A stretch of DNA of 52,418 nucleotides from Citrobacter portucalensis (GTDB lineage: Bacteria; Pseudomonadota; Gammaproteobacteria; Enterobacterales; Enterobacteriaceae): positions 1-52,418 of the forward strand of contig NZ_MVFY01000021.1 in NCBI RefSeq assembly GCF_002042885.1. Direction: 5' to 3'. Shown here one piece after another: positions 29,669 through 40,760 of the stretch (position 1 is its first letter; every line of letters begins with the position of its first letter). A program made the translations under genes and the position numbers. The notes under the pieces were generated by a model. That model did not search any database, had not been told where the DNA came from, and saw nothing but the letters and a program-made list of their open reading frames with translations.

Positions 29669-29698
29669 AAAAATTCGCCAGATCCGCAGATCTGGCGA
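29669..29698 (-). terminator. yciCB terminator
   Basis: A perfect 10-bp stem TCGCCAGATC / GATCTGGCGA with loop CGCA. On the minus strand it is followed by AATTTTTATC. It lies 8 bp after the yciB stop. Confidence 0.88.
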
Positions 29699-29705
29699 GC
29701 ATGAA

Positions 29706-30245
29706 TTATGATTTATCTTCTTGCGGCAGATGACGGTAAATATAGACCCCACTCAGCAGCGTAAAGAATAAAGTCAGGGCGGTCAGACCGAACACCTTGA
29801 AGTTGACCCAAATGTTCTGCGGTAGCCAAAATGCAATATAGATATTCGCCAGACCACACAGGATGAAAAATACGGCCCATGCTAAATTAAGTTTCGACCA
29901 CACTGACTGCGGTAGGGTCAGCTCTTTACCTAACATGCGTTGAATCAGCGGCTTTTTCATCACCCACTGGCTAACCAGCAGAGCACCAGCAAACAGCCCG
30001 TAAATCACCGTTACTTTCCACTTAATGAATTCATCGTTGTGGAAAAAAATAGTCAGGCCACCAAATACGGCCACCAGGACAAAGGTGATTAACGCCATCT
30101 TCTCGACCTTGCGATAGCGAACCCAGCTGTAAATCAACACTACAGCCGTCGCGACAATCAGCGCCGAGGTCGCCGCATAGATGTCGTAAAGCTTATAAAA
30201 AGCAAAAAAGACAACCAGCGGTAAAAAATCAAGAAACTGCTTCAT
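29706..30245 (-). CDS. yciB: Inner-membrane protein YciB (septation protein A family)
   Basis: This 179-residue protein has five to six hydrophobic helices and belongs to the IspA/YciB family. YciB is linked to cell-envelope integrity and division-site membrane synthesis in E. coli and Shigella, but its molecular activity is unknown. The sequence is nearly that of E. coli ([18 protein letters not shown]). It follows yciC by 54 bp on the same strand and is probably cotranscribed. Confidence 0.96.
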   Translation of the reverse strand: MKQFLDFLPLVVFFAFYKLYDIYAATSALIVATAVVLIYSWVRYRKVEKMALITFVLVAVFGGLTIFFHNDEFIKWKVTVIYGLFAGALLVSQWVMKKPLIQRMLGKELTLPQSVWSKLNLAWAVFFILCGLANIYIAFWLPQNIWVNFKVFGLTALTLFFTLLSGVYIYRHLPQEDKS

Positions 30246-30299
30246 TCTTCGATTCCGTCATCAAAAGCACCGGGAACAAGCCCGGAATGCGTTCAGGGT

Positions 30300-31441
<1,142 letters not shown>

Positions 31442-32080
31442 ATGAAAAAATTAACAGTTGCAGCATTGGCTTTAACAACTCTTCTCTCTGGTAACGCATT
31501 TGCGCATGAAGCTGGAGAGTTCTTTATTCGTGCAGGTTCTGCCACCGTCAGGCCGACGGAAGGTGCAGGTGGTACGCTGGGCAGTTTAGGTGGCTTTGAT
31601 GTCAGCAATAACACGCAGTTGGGTCTGACATTTACCTACATGGCAACCGACAATATCGGTGTTGAATTACTGGCAGCTACGCCGTTCCGTCATAAAATCG
31701 GCACTGCTGCAACGGGTGATATTGCCACCGTACATCATTTACCGCCGACGTTAATGGCGCAGTGGTACTTCGGTGACTCCAGCAGTAAACTGCGTCCGTA
31801 CGTAGGTGTTGGGGTGAACTACACGACCTTCTTCGATGAAGGCTTTAACGATAACGGTAAAAAAACGGGGTTATCGGACCTGAGCCTGAAAGATTCCTGG
31901 GGCGCAGCAGGGCAAGTCGGTATGGACTATCTGATTAACCGTGACTGGCTGATTAACATGTCGGTGTGGTACATGGATATCGATACCACCGCAAGCTATA
32001 AAATGGGTGGCGTCCAGCAGCGAGACAGTGTACGCCTCGATCCGTGGGTGTTTATGTTCTCTGCGGGTTATCGTTTTTAA
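31442..32080 (+). CDS. ompW: Outer-membrane protein OmpW
   Basis: This 212-residue eight-stranded beta-barrel forms a narrow hydrophobic channel in the outer membrane and is the colicin S4 receptor in E. coli. Residues 1-21 form a signal peptide cleaved after AFA. The mature part begins HEAGEFFIRAG and ends in the outer-membrane signature with terminal Phe (FSAGYRF). The ATG at 31442 follows GGAG at 31434-31437. It is anaerobically induced in relatives, in keeping with the FNR box. Confidence 0.98.
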   Translation: MKKLTVAALALTTLLSGNAFAHEAGEFFIRAGSATVRPTEGAGGTLGSLGGFDVSNNTQLGLTFTYMATDNIGVELLAATPFRHKIGTAATGDIATVHHLPPTLMAQWYFGDSSSKLRPYVGVGVNYTTFFDEGFNDNGKKTGLSDLSLKDSWGAAGQVGMDYLINRDWLINMSVWYMDIDTTASYKMGGVQQRDSVRLDPWVFMFSAGYRF

Positions 32081-32103
32081 GTTCTTCTGCAAAACCCCTG
32101 CAA

Positions 32104-32132
32104 AACTGGTCATCAAGTGACCAGTTTTTTTT
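32104..32132 (+). terminator. ompW intrinsic terminator
   Basis: The stem AACTGGTCA / TGACCAGTT with a 5-nt loop runs into eight Ts. Confidence 0.93.
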
Positions 32133-32501
32133 CATTCTTTTCCACGCGTGTCGTTGTCTTGAACGGCCATTATTTTGCGCCTCTGGCCTGACAAAATTTG
32201 TGTGTCGAAACCTCGCTATAAGCAGTGCAGCAGCAACTTTAATAGTAGAAGTGTTTGTCTGGAATATCACTTTTGTTTCTCTTCACTTATGCATTATTGC
32301 TGCGGACCATTTATTAAGAACAAAAAAGAACCAGAGGATAATTTATCAATAATGTTAACTATTGATAAAATTAAAGTAACATGTCGTAAAATTATAATAT
32401 TTTTATTTTTAATAGACGAGGATTTATACGTCATGATATAATGTAATGCTAGGTTATTTACCTGTCGGCTATGTAAATGAATTTTTGAGGAGATCATTCC
32501 A
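32133..32501 (+). other. AT-rich upstream region of the yeeN gene, with dyad
   Basis: About 370 bp with no supportable gene. The right half is very AT-rich. It holds a perfect 10-bp inverted repeat TTTATCAATA (32342-32351) / TATTGATAAA (32360-32369) with an 8-bp spacer, and TATAAT-like hexamers near 32390 and 32435. It is probably a promoter and operator region, with the DNA character of H-NS-bound sequence. Confidence 0.5.
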
Positions 32502-33218
32502 GTGGGACGTAAGTGGGCAAATATTGTTGCTAAAAAAACAGCTAAAGACGGTGCAACGTCTAATGTATATGCAAAATTTGGTGTCGAAATTTATGCTGCT
32601 GCTAAACAAGGCGAACCAGACCCAGAATTAAATACATCTTTAAAATTCGTTATTGAACGTGCTAAACAAGCGCAGGTTCCAAAACACGTTATTGATAAAG
32701 CCATTGATAAAGCCAAAGGCGGCAGCGATGAAACGTTCGTGCAAGGGCGTTATGAAGGCTTTGGTCCCAGTGGTTCACTGATTATCGCTGAAACATTGAC
32801 TTCAAATGTTAACCGTACGATTGCTAATGTCCGCTCAATTTTTAATAAAAAAGGCGGGAATATCGGAGCGGCTGGTTCTGTCAGCTATATGTTTGACAAT
32901 ACCGGAGTGATTGTATTTGAAGGGACAGATCCTGACCACATTTTTGAAATTTTGCTTAATGCTGAAGTAGATGTTCGTGATGTAACCGAAGAAGAAGGAA
33001 ACATCGTTATTTATACAGAATCTACAGATCTTCACAAAGGCATTGCAGCTTTAAAAGCCGCAGGGATTACTGAATTCTCTACCACAGAATTAGAGATGAT
33101 TGCTCAATCAGAAATTGAACTTTCACCAGAAGATTTAGAAGTCTTTGCAGGGCTTGTTGATGCCCTTGAAGATGACGATGATGTTCAAAAAGTATATCAT
33201 AACGTTGCTAATCTCTAA
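32502..33218 (+). CDS. yeeN: YebC/PmpR/TACO1 family protein, YeeN type
   Basis: This 238-residue cytosolic protein matches E. coli YeeN nearly throughout ([20 protein letters not shown]...). The family folds into three domains. Some members were first taken as DNA-binding regulators; recent work on YebC/TACO1 relatives points to a translation factor that relieves ribosome stalling, notably at proline runs. Start is GTG 32502 with GAGGAG at 32487-32492. The codons are clearly more AT-rich than its neighbours. In E. coli K-12 yeeN lies elsewhere; here it sits between ompW and trp. Whether a second family member exists in this genome cannot be seen. Confidence 0.93.
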   Translation: MGRKWANIVAKKTAKDGATSNVYAKFGVEIYAAAKQGEPDPELNTSLKFVIERAKQAQVPKHVIDKAIDKAKGGSDETFVQGRYEGFGPSGSLIIAETLTSNVNRTIANVRSIFNKKGGNIGAAGSVSYMFDNTGVIVFEGTDPDHIFEILLNAEVDVRDVTEEEGNIVIYTESTDLHKGIAALKAAGITEFSTTELEMIAQSEIELSPEDLEVFAGLVDALEDDDDVQKVYHNVANL

Positions 33219-33230
33219 TGATAGATTAAA

Positions 33231-33258
33231 AGAATCTGTCATTATGGCAGATTTTTTT
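33231..33258 (+). terminator. yeeN intrinsic terminator
   Basis: The short stem AATCTG / CAGATT around TCATTATGG is followed by seven Ts, 14 bp after the yeeN stop. Confidence 0.8.
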
Positions 33259-33825
33259 AACTCATAAAGTTGTTATGAAGAAGAATGTCTGGCCAGATAT
33301 ATCTATTCTAAAAAACTGATAAAAACCACTATCTTAAAAAAGAAAATGTAATAATTAAAATCTCTGGCCTTAACTTCTTAGGTACGCGATAAACGTTATA
33401 CGTCCAATATGCCCCGCGATATCCTGCATCCACTCAGCGCCGCTATGAACAATTGAGATGTTAACTCCATCATTCCAGATAATCCTGGTGTAAGCACAAC
33501 GTGAGTTTCTCACTCATCACTGTCCCGACATTATCAGTGAAGCTTTACATCAGATTATGTGGTCCGCTTCTTGCACAGAATAGTCCAATGATTGACAGTC
33601 TCAGACAGTATGGAAAAAATGAGTGCACCATTATTACAAACTCGGATATTTTCCATCGTCATCAACTAAATTTTCTGATCTTCGCCAGAGATTCGCACGG
33701 AGCTGTCTGTTACCGTTTTCAGACAATATCCTTACCTCGACCCATCGTTTAAACAATCCCATCCTACCTTTCTCCCTTTGATGTAGTGCTACTCTTTAAG
33801 CAAAACAACTTTGAGGGTATTGCTG
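33259..33825. other. Orphan intergenic region between yeeN and the 91-residue ORF
   Basis: About 570 bp of AT-rich sequence without a convincing gene. The minus strand has a 47-codon frame from GTG 33513 to 33370 (ending GRITFIAYLRS) and the plus strand an overlapping 83-codon frame at 33501-33752. Neither has a ribosome site I trust or a recognisable family. It may hold a decayed gene. Confidence 0.45.
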
Positions 33826-34101
33826 ATGATGTTGACCCGCCATCTGCTACAGCAAAAAATAACACTTCTGGAACCGTTCTCCGAAGATCAAACGGCAGCG
33901 TTTGCCGTGAGTGCTGCACGTGAGTTATTGCTTTGCATGGATAAAATTGAGGCGCTGGAGAAACTTATTGCGACTCCGGTTACACTACCTTATTGCAGCG
34001 CCAGTCCGGTTTGTGAGATTGAGGCGGGCTATGCCGCAGGCGTAAACGACTGCCGCGAGGCCATTCGACGGGCAGGGTATCCTATTGAAGGTGATGATTA
34101 G
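33826..34101 (+). CDS. Unrecognised 91-residue protein upstream of the diguanylate cyclase
   Basis: I do not recognise this protein. ATG 33826 (followed at once by a second ATG) has GAGGG at 33813-33817, a normal spacing. The first two-thirds look helical (about 3-50, with a leucine-rich ALEKLI stretch). The C-terminal part has AGYAAGVNDCREAIRRAGY, a pattern I associate loosely with small phage or island proteins. Cysteines are at 37, 57, 63 and 76. There is no signal peptide or membrane segment. It lies 186 bp before the cyclase gene in the same direction and could share its promoter. Confidence 0.65.
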   Translation: MMLTRHLLQQKITLLEPFSEDQTAAFAVSAARELLLCMDKIEALEKLIATPVTLPYCSASPVCEIEAGYAAGVNDCREAIRRAGYPIEGDD

Positions 34102-34287
34102 TTTGCGCTTATGTTAACAAATATGTGCTTTTGTTGTATAAAACTGTAACCTAAGCGCGCGACTGCGGGCTGCATCAACTTACCTGCTTCGGGGTGGCGA
34201 ACATTCTCTATCAACGTACAACGCTGTTATGCAACAACATAAACGGGTAACCGATTTGGCAACACTGTTAACTATCAGGGTGGACTC

Positions 34288-35760
34288 GTGAAGATTGTGC
34301 AGGATAAGCTCAGAAACAGGCAGGCACTGCTGGTATCAGGGCTCATTACGTTGGTATTTACGTCGTTGTTTCTGTTTATTATTTATGAACAGCGAATGGC
34401 CGCTGCCAGCGAAGGTGTCAACCGCCTGCAAGCGCGCATGATGGACATTTTTAACGATAATGAGCTGATCGCTGATGCGATTGGTGAGCGCTATCACCAC
34501 ATCAAAAATGGCGAGCAATGTGGCGATATGTCTCGATTTGTTCCTCGGAATGATCAGGAATGGGGAATTAACGCCGACCCAAAGCGGCTGCATTCAGCGA
34601 CCGGGACAATGGTTGCCCAGCAAACCAGCCACAATGCGCTGTGTATGTATACAGCGGCTGAATTTATTCGTGGTATGGTCAATGAGCTAAACCCGGGCAG
34701 TTTTGATGCACATCGTTATATTATCGCCAAAAACTCAGATTATTTTTACTGGTTTATGGCTTCCGATTCGCGCAATTTCAGTTTCTCTAATTCTGAAATG
34801 GCACGGGATATCACCAACTTTTTCTATCCTCCGGTCGATTTCTATACTCGATTACTGCAAAAAAACGTCAAAAACAAAGCCCTTAGTTCGACGAATTTTT
34901 ATACCGATAAAATTACCGGTGAAAAAGCTTATAGCGTGGTTAGTTATATCTACGATCTGTCTGGCAAAGAGATATCAGACCAAATCGTAGCCTATCTGGT
35001 CTATGACCATTCAAAGCCCGAATTGCAGGAAGCGTTAGCCCAGGCATTTGACAACCAAATTCCACCGGAGCTGAATGTGGAGTTGGTGAATTTAACAAAC
35101 CATGAGAGTCTCTGTTTATCCGGTAAATGTACCGGTCAATCCCGCTTTATGGTGCGCAATTTTTCGGAGAAATATGCGCTGCACTATTCGCTTTCATTAG
35201 GCCGTTTTATGGCGCGCGACGCACATGCCGGGATTGTTATCCTGCTGGCGCCGTTCTTTTTCATCATCATTAGCTTCTCGTTAAAGTCATGGCTAAACGA
35301 AAGCGACCTAAAAGTTTATATCGATACTCTGACCGGCTGTTTTAACCGCCGAATTCTCGACATCATCAAGCGTCGGGATTTATCACACTGCTCGGTGGTG
35401 CTACTTGACTGTAATAAGTTCAAGGCCGTCAATGACACCTGGGGCCACGCGGCAGGCGATCGTGCGCTGCAAATTATCGCCAACAGAATGCTGTCAAACA
35501 CCCGCACCAGTCACGATATTGTGATTCGTACCGGCGGGGATGAATTTATGATCCTGCTGTTTCGATCGCAGGCAACTGACGCTATAGCAATCGCGCAACG
35601 TATTAGTGGGCAGGTGACCAGCCATGTGTTTGTGGTGGATGGCCATACCGTGCCATTGTCAGTATCGTGGGGGATTGCAGAGGTGAATGGTGAACTTGAT
35701 GTGGCCATTCAGAATGCGGATAGCGCTATGTATAGAATGAAGCACACGAAAGAAGGATAA
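34288..35760 (+). CDS. Membrane-anchored diguanylate cyclase with periplasmic sensor region
   Basis: This 490-residue protein has a TM helix at 13-33, a periplasmic region of about 280 residues (34-313), a second TM helix at 314-332 and a GGDEF domain from about 340. It should make c-di-GMP from two GTP at the inner membrane. The catalytic loop GGDEF is at 416-420, and the metal- and base-binding Asp and Asn in LLDCNKFKAVND and HAAGD are present. The usual RxxD inhibitory site five residues before GGDEF reads TSHD, so product inhibition may be lost. Periplasmic Cys78, 119, 276 and 281 could form disulfides. The layout resembles DgcJ-type sensors. Start GTG 34288 follows AGGGTGGA. Confidence 0.88.
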   Translation: MKIVQDKLRNRQALLVSGLITLVFTSLFLFIIYEQRMAAASEGVNRLQARMMDIFNDNELIADAIGERYHHIKNGEQCGDMSRFVPRNDQEWGINADPKRLHSATGTMVAQQTSHNALCMYTAAEFIRGMVNELNPGSFDAHRYIIAKNSDYFYWFMASDSRNFSFSNSEMARDITNFFYPPVDFYTRLLQKNVKNKALSSTNFYTDKITGEKAYSVVSYIYDLSGKEISDQIVAYLVYDHSKPELQEALAQAFDNQIPPELNVELVNLTNHESLCLSGKCTGQSRFMVRNFSEKYALHYSLSLGRFMARDAHAGIVILLAPFFFIIISFSLKSWLNESDLKVYIDTLTGCFNRRILDIIKRRDLSHCSVVLLDCNKFKAVNDTWGHAAGDRALQIIANRMLSNTRTSHDIVIRTGGDEFMILLFRSQATDAIAIAQRISGQVTSHVFVVDGHTVPLSVSWGIAEVNGELDVAIQNADSAMYRMKHTKEG

Positions 35761-35788
35761 AACCGCCAGAAATTTCTGGCGGTTGATT
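35761..35788 (-). terminator. trp operon terminator (trp t)
   Basis: A near-perfect palindrome AACCGCCAGAA / TTCTGGCGGTT centred at 35773, directly after trpA. On the minus strand it is followed by TTTTATCC. It also sits one base after the cyclase stop on the plus strand and may end that transcript too. Confidence 0.88.
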
Positions 35789-35792
35789 TAGC

Positions 35793-36599
35793 TTATTGGT
35801 GGGTGGCGGCTTTCATCGCGCTGACAAACGCTTTCAGCTCAGCCAGCATCTGTTCCGGTGCCGCAACATTTTTCTCAATGATTTTCACAATTGCCGAGCC
35901 GGAAATTGCACCGGAAGCACCGGCTTCAATAGCACCGGCTACCTGTTCAGGCGCAGAAATACCAAAGCCCTGTAAAGAAGGTGGAGCATCATATTGTTTC
36001 AGCTTTTCAACCAGATGATGCAGCGGTAATGCCGCACGATTTTCGGCACCGGTCACGCCTGCACGTGAAAGCAGATAAGTGTAGCCACGACCATAAGAGG
36101 CAATCTGGCGTAGCAGTTCTTCATCAGCGTTCGGCGGGCAGATGAAAATTGGTGCAATATTGTGACGGAGCGCTGCAGTTCTGAATGGTGCAGACTCTTC
36201 AACGGGAACATCGGCCACTAACACAGAATCCACACCCACTTTTTCGCACTGGGCGTAAAACTCGTCAATGCCCTTGCTGAAGACCAGGTTGGCATACATC
36301 AGCAACCCAATGGGAATCGTCGGATGCTTCTGGCGAATCAGCACCAGCATTTCAAAGCATTGCGACGGTGTAACGCCGGCGGCAAACGCACGCAGGGTGG
36401 CTTCCTGAATAGTTGGGCCATCTGCCAGCGGATCGGAGAACGGAATGCCGAGCTCAAGCGCGTCGGCACCGGCTTCAATCAGCGTATCAATGATTTTCAG
36501 TGACTGCTCAACAGACGGATCGCCCAGGGTTACGAAGGGGACAAAAGCGCCTTCTTTGCGGTCCTTCAGCTGTGCAAACAGGTTTTCGTAACGTTCCAT
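35793..36599 (-). CDS. trpA: Tryptophan synthase alpha chain
   Basis: This 268-residue TIM-barrel enzyme splits indole-3-glycerol phosphate to indole and glyceraldehyde-3-phosphate and passes indole by a tunnel to TrpB. The catalytic Glu49 ([11 protein letters not shown]) and Asp60 (DPLADGP) are present, as is the phosphate-binding GFGISAPEQ region. Its ATG shares a base with the trpB stop (TGATG). It is the last trp gene. Confidence 0.99.
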   Translation of the reverse strand: MERYENLFAQLKDRKEGAFVPFVTLGDPSVEQSLKIIDTLIEAGADALELGIPFSDPLADGPTIQEATLRAFAAGVTPSQCFEMLVLIRQKHPTIPIGLLMYANLVFSKGIDEFYAQCEKVGVDSVLVADVPVEESAPFRTAALRHNIAPIFICPPNADEELLRQIASYGRGYTYLLSRAGVTGAENRAALPLHHLVEKLKQYDAPPSLQGFGISAPEQVAGAIEAGASGAISGSAIVKIIEKNVAAPEQMLAELKAFVSAMKAATHQ

Positions 36600-37792
36600 C
36601 AGATTTCCCCTCGCGCTTTCAAAATATCGTGTACGGTGAAAATGTCTTTGTCGCCGCGACCGGAGAGATTAACCACCAGCAACTGCTCTTTTTCTGGATT
36701 CTCACGCATCATTTTCAACGCGTGCGCCAGGGCATGGGAGGACTCCAGTGCCGGAATAATTCCCTCGTGCAGACACAGCGTTTTGAAGGCTTCCAGTGCT
36801 TCATCATCGGTGATTGAAACATAATCGGCGCGACCAATGCTGTTCAGGTATGCATGCTGTGGCCCGACCGATGGGAAATCCAGCCCTGCAGAAATAGAGT
36901 AAGACTCTTCAATCTGTCCTTCTTCAGTCTGCATCATTGGGGACTTCATGCCGAAGTAAATCCCGACACGACCATGCTTCAACGGTGCGCCGTGTTCTCC
37001 AGACTCAATCCCGTGACCGCCTGGCTCTACGCCAATCAGACCGACGCTGGTTTCATTAATAAAATCGGCGAACATCCCGATGGCGTTAGAACCGCCGCCT
37101 ACGCAGGCGATAACGGCGTCCGGCAGACGACCTTCTTTTTCCAGAATCTGCGCCTTGGTTTCTTCACCGATCATGCGCTGGAACTCACGCACAATGGTCG
37201 GGAAGGGGTGCGGACCAGCCGCCGTACCGAGCATGTAGTGCGCGGTATCGTAGCTGCCAGACCAGTCGCGAAGCGCTTCGTTACAGGCATCTTTCAGCGT
37301 TGCGGAACCGCTGTGAACGGGGATAACTTCAGCGCCCATCAAACGCATACGGAAAACGTTAGGCGACTGACGTTCAACGTCTTTCGCACCCATATAAATA
37401 CGGCATTTCAACCCCAGCAGTGCGCTGGCGAGAGCAGATGCAACGCCGTGCTGACCCGCGCCGGTTTCGGCGATGATTTCCGTTTTCCCCATACGCTTCG
37501 CCAGTAACGCCTGACCCAGCACCTGGTTGGTTTTGTGCGCACCGCCGTGCAGTAAGTCTTCACGCTTGAGATACAGCGTCGTGTTGGTGCCTTGAGTAAT
37601 GTTCTGGCACTTGGTCAGTGCGGTTGGGCGACCCGCATAGTTTTTCAGCAGATCTGTAAACTGCGCCTGAAATTCAGGATCCTTTTGTGCGCTGACAAAA
37701 GCTTCTTCCAGCTGGCGCAGGGCAGGCATCAGAATCTGTGGCACATACATACCGCCAAATTCACCAAAGTACGGATTGAGTAATGTTGTCAT
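36599..37792 (-). CDS. trpB: Tryptophan synthase beta chain
   Basis: This 397-residue PLP enzyme condenses indole with serine to make tryptophan. The PLP lysine is in GGAHKTNQ (Lys87), and the phosphate-binding GGGSNAIG and substrate loop ETGAGQHG are intact. The frame is open upstream to 37849; the ATG at 37792 ([14 protein letters not shown]) follows AAGGA and matches E. coli. It sits 10 bp after trpC. Confidence 0.99.
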   Translation of the reverse strand: MTTLLNPYFGEFGGMYVPQILMPALRQLEEAFVSAQKDPEFQAQFTDLLKNYAGRPTALTKCQNITQGTNTTLYLKREDLLHGGAHKTNQVLGQALLAKRMGKTEIIAETGAGQHGVASALASALLGLKCRIYMGAKDVERQSPNVFRMRLMGAEVIPVHSGSATLKDACNEALRDWSGSYDTAHYMLGTAAGPHPFPTIVREFQRMIGEETKAQILEKEGRLPDAVIACVGGGSNAIGMFADFINETSVGLIGVEPGGHGIESGEHGAPLKHGRVGIYFGMKSPMMQTEEGQIEESYSISAGLDFPSVGPQHAYLNSIGRADYVSITDDEALEAFKTLCLHEGIIPALESSHALAHALKMMRENPEKEQLLVVNLSGRGDKDIFTVHDILKARGEI

Positions 37793-37802
37793 GTCCTTTT
37801 CC

Positions 37803-39164
37803 TTAATATGCGCGCAGCGTCTGAAAGACCGAAGCCAGAAGACGTGCATCTTTGATGCCCGGCTGTGACTCTACGCCAGAATTGAAATCGAGACCGGCAC
37901 AGCCGGTTTTTGCCGCGTCAACGCAGTTATCTGCGCCGAGTCCGCCAGCCAGTAAAACGTTATCCAGCGATTGTCCGCCTAAAAGTGACCAGTCGAAGCG
38001 TTGACCGCTGCCGCCCTGGCCGTTGTCGAAGACGTATTTATCGACATGCTGATAATCACGGGCTGGCAACGTCTCGCTGACGCTGAGTGCCTTCCAGATT
38101 TGCACCTGTGCGGGCAGTAAGTCGCGCAGGGCGTCAACATAGGACTGGTCTTCGTTACCGTGCAGTTGCACGGCAGTTAGTCCCAGCTCCGCCGCTGTTG
38201 CGCTCACGTCGGTAATATCTGAGTTGCGAAACACCCCGACGTATTGCAGCGGCGCGCCGGTCATGACCTCTCGCGCTTGTTCAACGTTGACCGCGCGCGG
38301 TGATGTGGGGACAAAAATCAAGCCGCCGTAAATGGCACCCGCTTCGTATGCCGCATTTGCATCCTGAGCCCGGGTTAAACCGCAGACTTTATTCTCGCCG
38401 AGCAGTACGCGTCGCACGGCGGCGTGCAGATCAGCATGCGACATCAGCGCGGAGCCAATCAGAAAACCGTTAGCGAAGTGGCTGAGCTCGCGCACCTGAC
38501 CGTAAGTATTGATGCCGGACTCGCTGATGACGGTCACACCATGACCCAGTCGCGGTGCCAGTTGACGGGTGCGATTCAGATCAATCGACAGATCGCGTAA
38601 GTCACGGTTGTTGATACCAACGACTTTGGCGCCCAGTGCGATAGCACGCTCCAGCTCTTCTTCGTTACTGACTTCGGTCAGTACGCCCATTTTCAGGCTG
38701 TGGGCGACGGCGGCGAGTTGACGATATTGCTCATCATCGAGCACCGACAGCATCAGCAAACAGGCGTCCGCCTGGTAGAAACGCGCCAGGTAAATCTGGT
38801 AAGGATCGATAATAAAGTCCTTACACAGAATCGGCTGCGGTGCGATGCGGCTGACGATAGGCAGGAAATCAAAGCTCCCCTGGAAATACTTCTCATCGGT
38901 CAGTACGGAGATCGCGGAAGCATAATGTTTATAGATGCTCGCAATCTGTGCAGGGTCGAAGTCATCACGGATCACGCCTTTTGATGGAGATGCTTTTTTG
39001 CATTCCAGAATAAAGGCGGTGCGTGCACCTTGCAGCGCATCGTAGAAATCACGTGAGCCAGGCTGAACATCATCTTGAAAGCTGGCCAGCGGTTGTTGCT
39101 GTTTGCGGGCTTCTACCCAAATCGCCTTGTCTGCGACAATTTTCGCTAAAACGGTTTGCATCAT
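37803..39164 (-). CDS. trpC: Bifunctional IGP synthase / PRA isomerase TrpC(F)
   Basis: This 453-residue fusion has two TIM barrels. Residues 1-255 form indole-3-glycerol-phosphate synthase ([10 protein letters not shown] with the catalytic Lys, and GINNRDL). Residues 256-453 form phosphoribosylanthranilate isomerase (CGLTRAQDA with the catalytic Cys, and LAGGLGADN). The fused state is typical of enterobacteria. It begins directly after trpD. The isomerase half differs more from E. coli than the synthase half. Confidence 0.99.
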   Translation of the reverse strand: MMQTVLAKIVADKAIWVEARKQQQPLASFQDDVQPGSRDFYDALQGARTAFILECKKASPSKGVIRDDFDPAQIASIYKHYASAISVLTDEKYFQGSFDFLPIVSRIAPQPILCKDFIIDPYQIYLARFYQADACLLMLSVLDDEQYRQLAAVAHSLKMGVLTEVSNEEELERAIALGAKVVGINNRDLRDLSIDLNRTRQLAPRLGHGVTVISESGINTYGQVRELSHFANGFLIGSALMSHADLHAAVRRVLLGENKVCGLTRAQDANAAYEAGAIYGGLIFVPTSPRAVNVEQAREVMTGAPLQYVGVFRNSDITDVSATAAELGLTAVQLHGNEDQSYVDALRDLLPAQVQIWKALSVSETLPARDYQHVDKYVFDNGQGGSGQRFDWSLLGGQSLDNVLLAGGLGADNCVDAAKTGCAGLDFNSGVESQPGIKDARLLASVFQTLRAY

Positions 39165-40760
39165 TTACCCTCTTGCTGCCAGTGCAGTGACGCGGTCATA
39201 GGCCGCACCGCTACGCAGTACATTAATCACGGTTTGCGCATTGGCTTTTAAATCTTCTTCACCGTGCAGGCGCATTAACATGGCGACATTCGCGGCAACA
39301 GCAGCTTCATGAGCGGCTTCACCTTTACCTTGTAACAAGCGACTAAGAATGTCACGGTTTTCTTCCGGCGTGCCGCCAGCCAGCTGTTCCTGGTGGTAAG
39401 GCGTCAAACCAAAGTCTTCTGCCGTCAGTTGATAACTCTTGATTTCCCCATCGTGCAGCTCTGCCACAATGGTCGGCGCATGCAGCGAAACTTCGTCCAT
39501 GCCACCACTGTGCACCACGGCTGCTCGTTGATATCCCAGCACGCGCAGCGTTTCAGCAATCGGTAGCACCAGTTCCGGGCTGTAAACACCGATCAGCGCC
39601 AGCGGCGGATGCGCCGGGTTAATCAACGGGCCGAGCACGTTAAACAGCGTGCGGGTTTTCAACTGCTGACGTACCGGCATGGCATGGCGAAAACCGGTGT
39701 GATATTTCGGCGCAAACAGGAAACACACCCCGAGGTCGTCTAGCGCCTGACGGGATTTATCAGCGTTCATATCCAGATTGATGCCAAATGCCGCTAACAG
39801 ATCCGAAGAGCCAGACTTGCTGGAGACGCTGCGGTTGCCGTGTTTGGCAACTTTCAGTCCGCAAGCCGCCGCAACAAAGGCGCTGGCGGTAGAAATATTG
39901 ATGCTGTTGCTGCCGTCGCCGCCGGTACCGACAATATCGGCGAACAGATAATCAGGGCGCGGGAACGGGGCGGCGTTTTCCAGCAGCGCGGTTGCCGCAC
40001 CGGCAATTTCATTCGGGTGTTCGCCACGAATTTTCATGCTCACCAGCGCCGCAGCCAGTTGTTCCGGCTTCAGTTCACCGCGAACGACTGCGGAAAACAG
40101 CTGGTGACTTTCCTGCTGGGACAGCGTCTGGGCCTGATACAGTTTCTCCAGAATGGGTTGCAGCGTATTGGTTTGTTCAAGCTTCTGTTGCGCCCAGGCC
40201 AGCGTTTGTTCCAGCAAACGCGCGCCCTGGGTGGTCAGAATTGATTCCGGATGGAACTGGAAGCCGCAGACGCGATCGGTATCGTGACGTACCGCCATCA
40301 CCATGCCGTTAAAGTGGGCGTTAATGGTCAACCCAGCAGGTACGTTGCTGCCAACCAGTGAATGATAGCGTGCCACCGGCAGCGGATTCGCCAGACCGGC
40401 AAACATCGCCTGACCGTCGTGTTCAATGCTGGACGCTTTGCCGTGAAGGATCTCTCCGGCCTGACCCACATATCCACCATAGGCTTCAACAATGGCCTGG
40501 TGTCCCAGACAAATACCGATGATTGGCAGCTTGCCGCGCAAACGGGTTAACAGCTCCGGCATGCAACCTGCCTCGCTTGGCGCGCCTGGTCCTGGAGAAA
40601 GCATCAGCACCGGATTTTTCATGGTTGCTAAGCGGTCAATCAACGTCTGGGCCGGAATATGGTTGCGGTAAATCACCACATTGTGACCATTAGTACGCAG
40701 CTGATCCGCCAGGTTATAGGTAAAAGAATCGATGTTATCAAGCAGCAGAATGTCAGCCAT
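39165..40760 (-). CDS. trpD: Bifunctional anthranilate synthase glutaminase / phosphoribosyltransferase TrpD(G)
   Basis: This 531-residue fusion has two parts. Residues 1 to about 195 form the class I glutamine amidotransferase, with nucleophile Cys84 in GICLGHQ and the His/Glu pair in FHPES, supplying ammonia to TrpE. About 200-531 form anthranilate phosphoribosyltransferase ([14 protein letters not shown] binds PRPP). Its ATG shares a base with the trpE stop (TAATG), so the two are translated in step to form the TrpE-TrpD complex. Confidence 0.99.
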   Translation of the reverse strand: MADILLLDNIDSFTYNLADQLRTNGHNVVIYRNHIPAQTLIDRLATMKNPVLMLSPGPGAPSEAGCMPELLTRLRGKLPIIGICLGHQAIVEAYGGYVGQAGEILHGKASSIEHDGQAMFAGLANPLPVARYHSLVGSNVPAGLTINAHFNGMVMAVRHDTDRVCGFQFHPESILTTQGARLLEQTLAWAQQKLEQTNTLQPILEKLYQAQTLSQQESHQLFSAVVRGELKPEQLAAALVSMKIRGEHPNEIAGAATALLENAAPFPRPDYLFADIVGTGGDGSNSINISTASAFVAAACGLKVAKHGNRSVSSKSGSSDLLAAFGINLDMNADKSRQALDDLGVCFLFAPKYHTGFRHAMPVRQQLKTRTLFNVLGPLINPAHPPLALIGVYSPELVLPIAETLRVLGYQRAAVVHSGGMDEVSLHAPTIVAELHDGEIKSYQLTAEDFGLTPYHQEQLAGGTPEENRDILSRLLQGKGEAAHEAAVAANVAMLMRLHGEEDLKANAQTVINVLRSGAAYDRVTALAARG

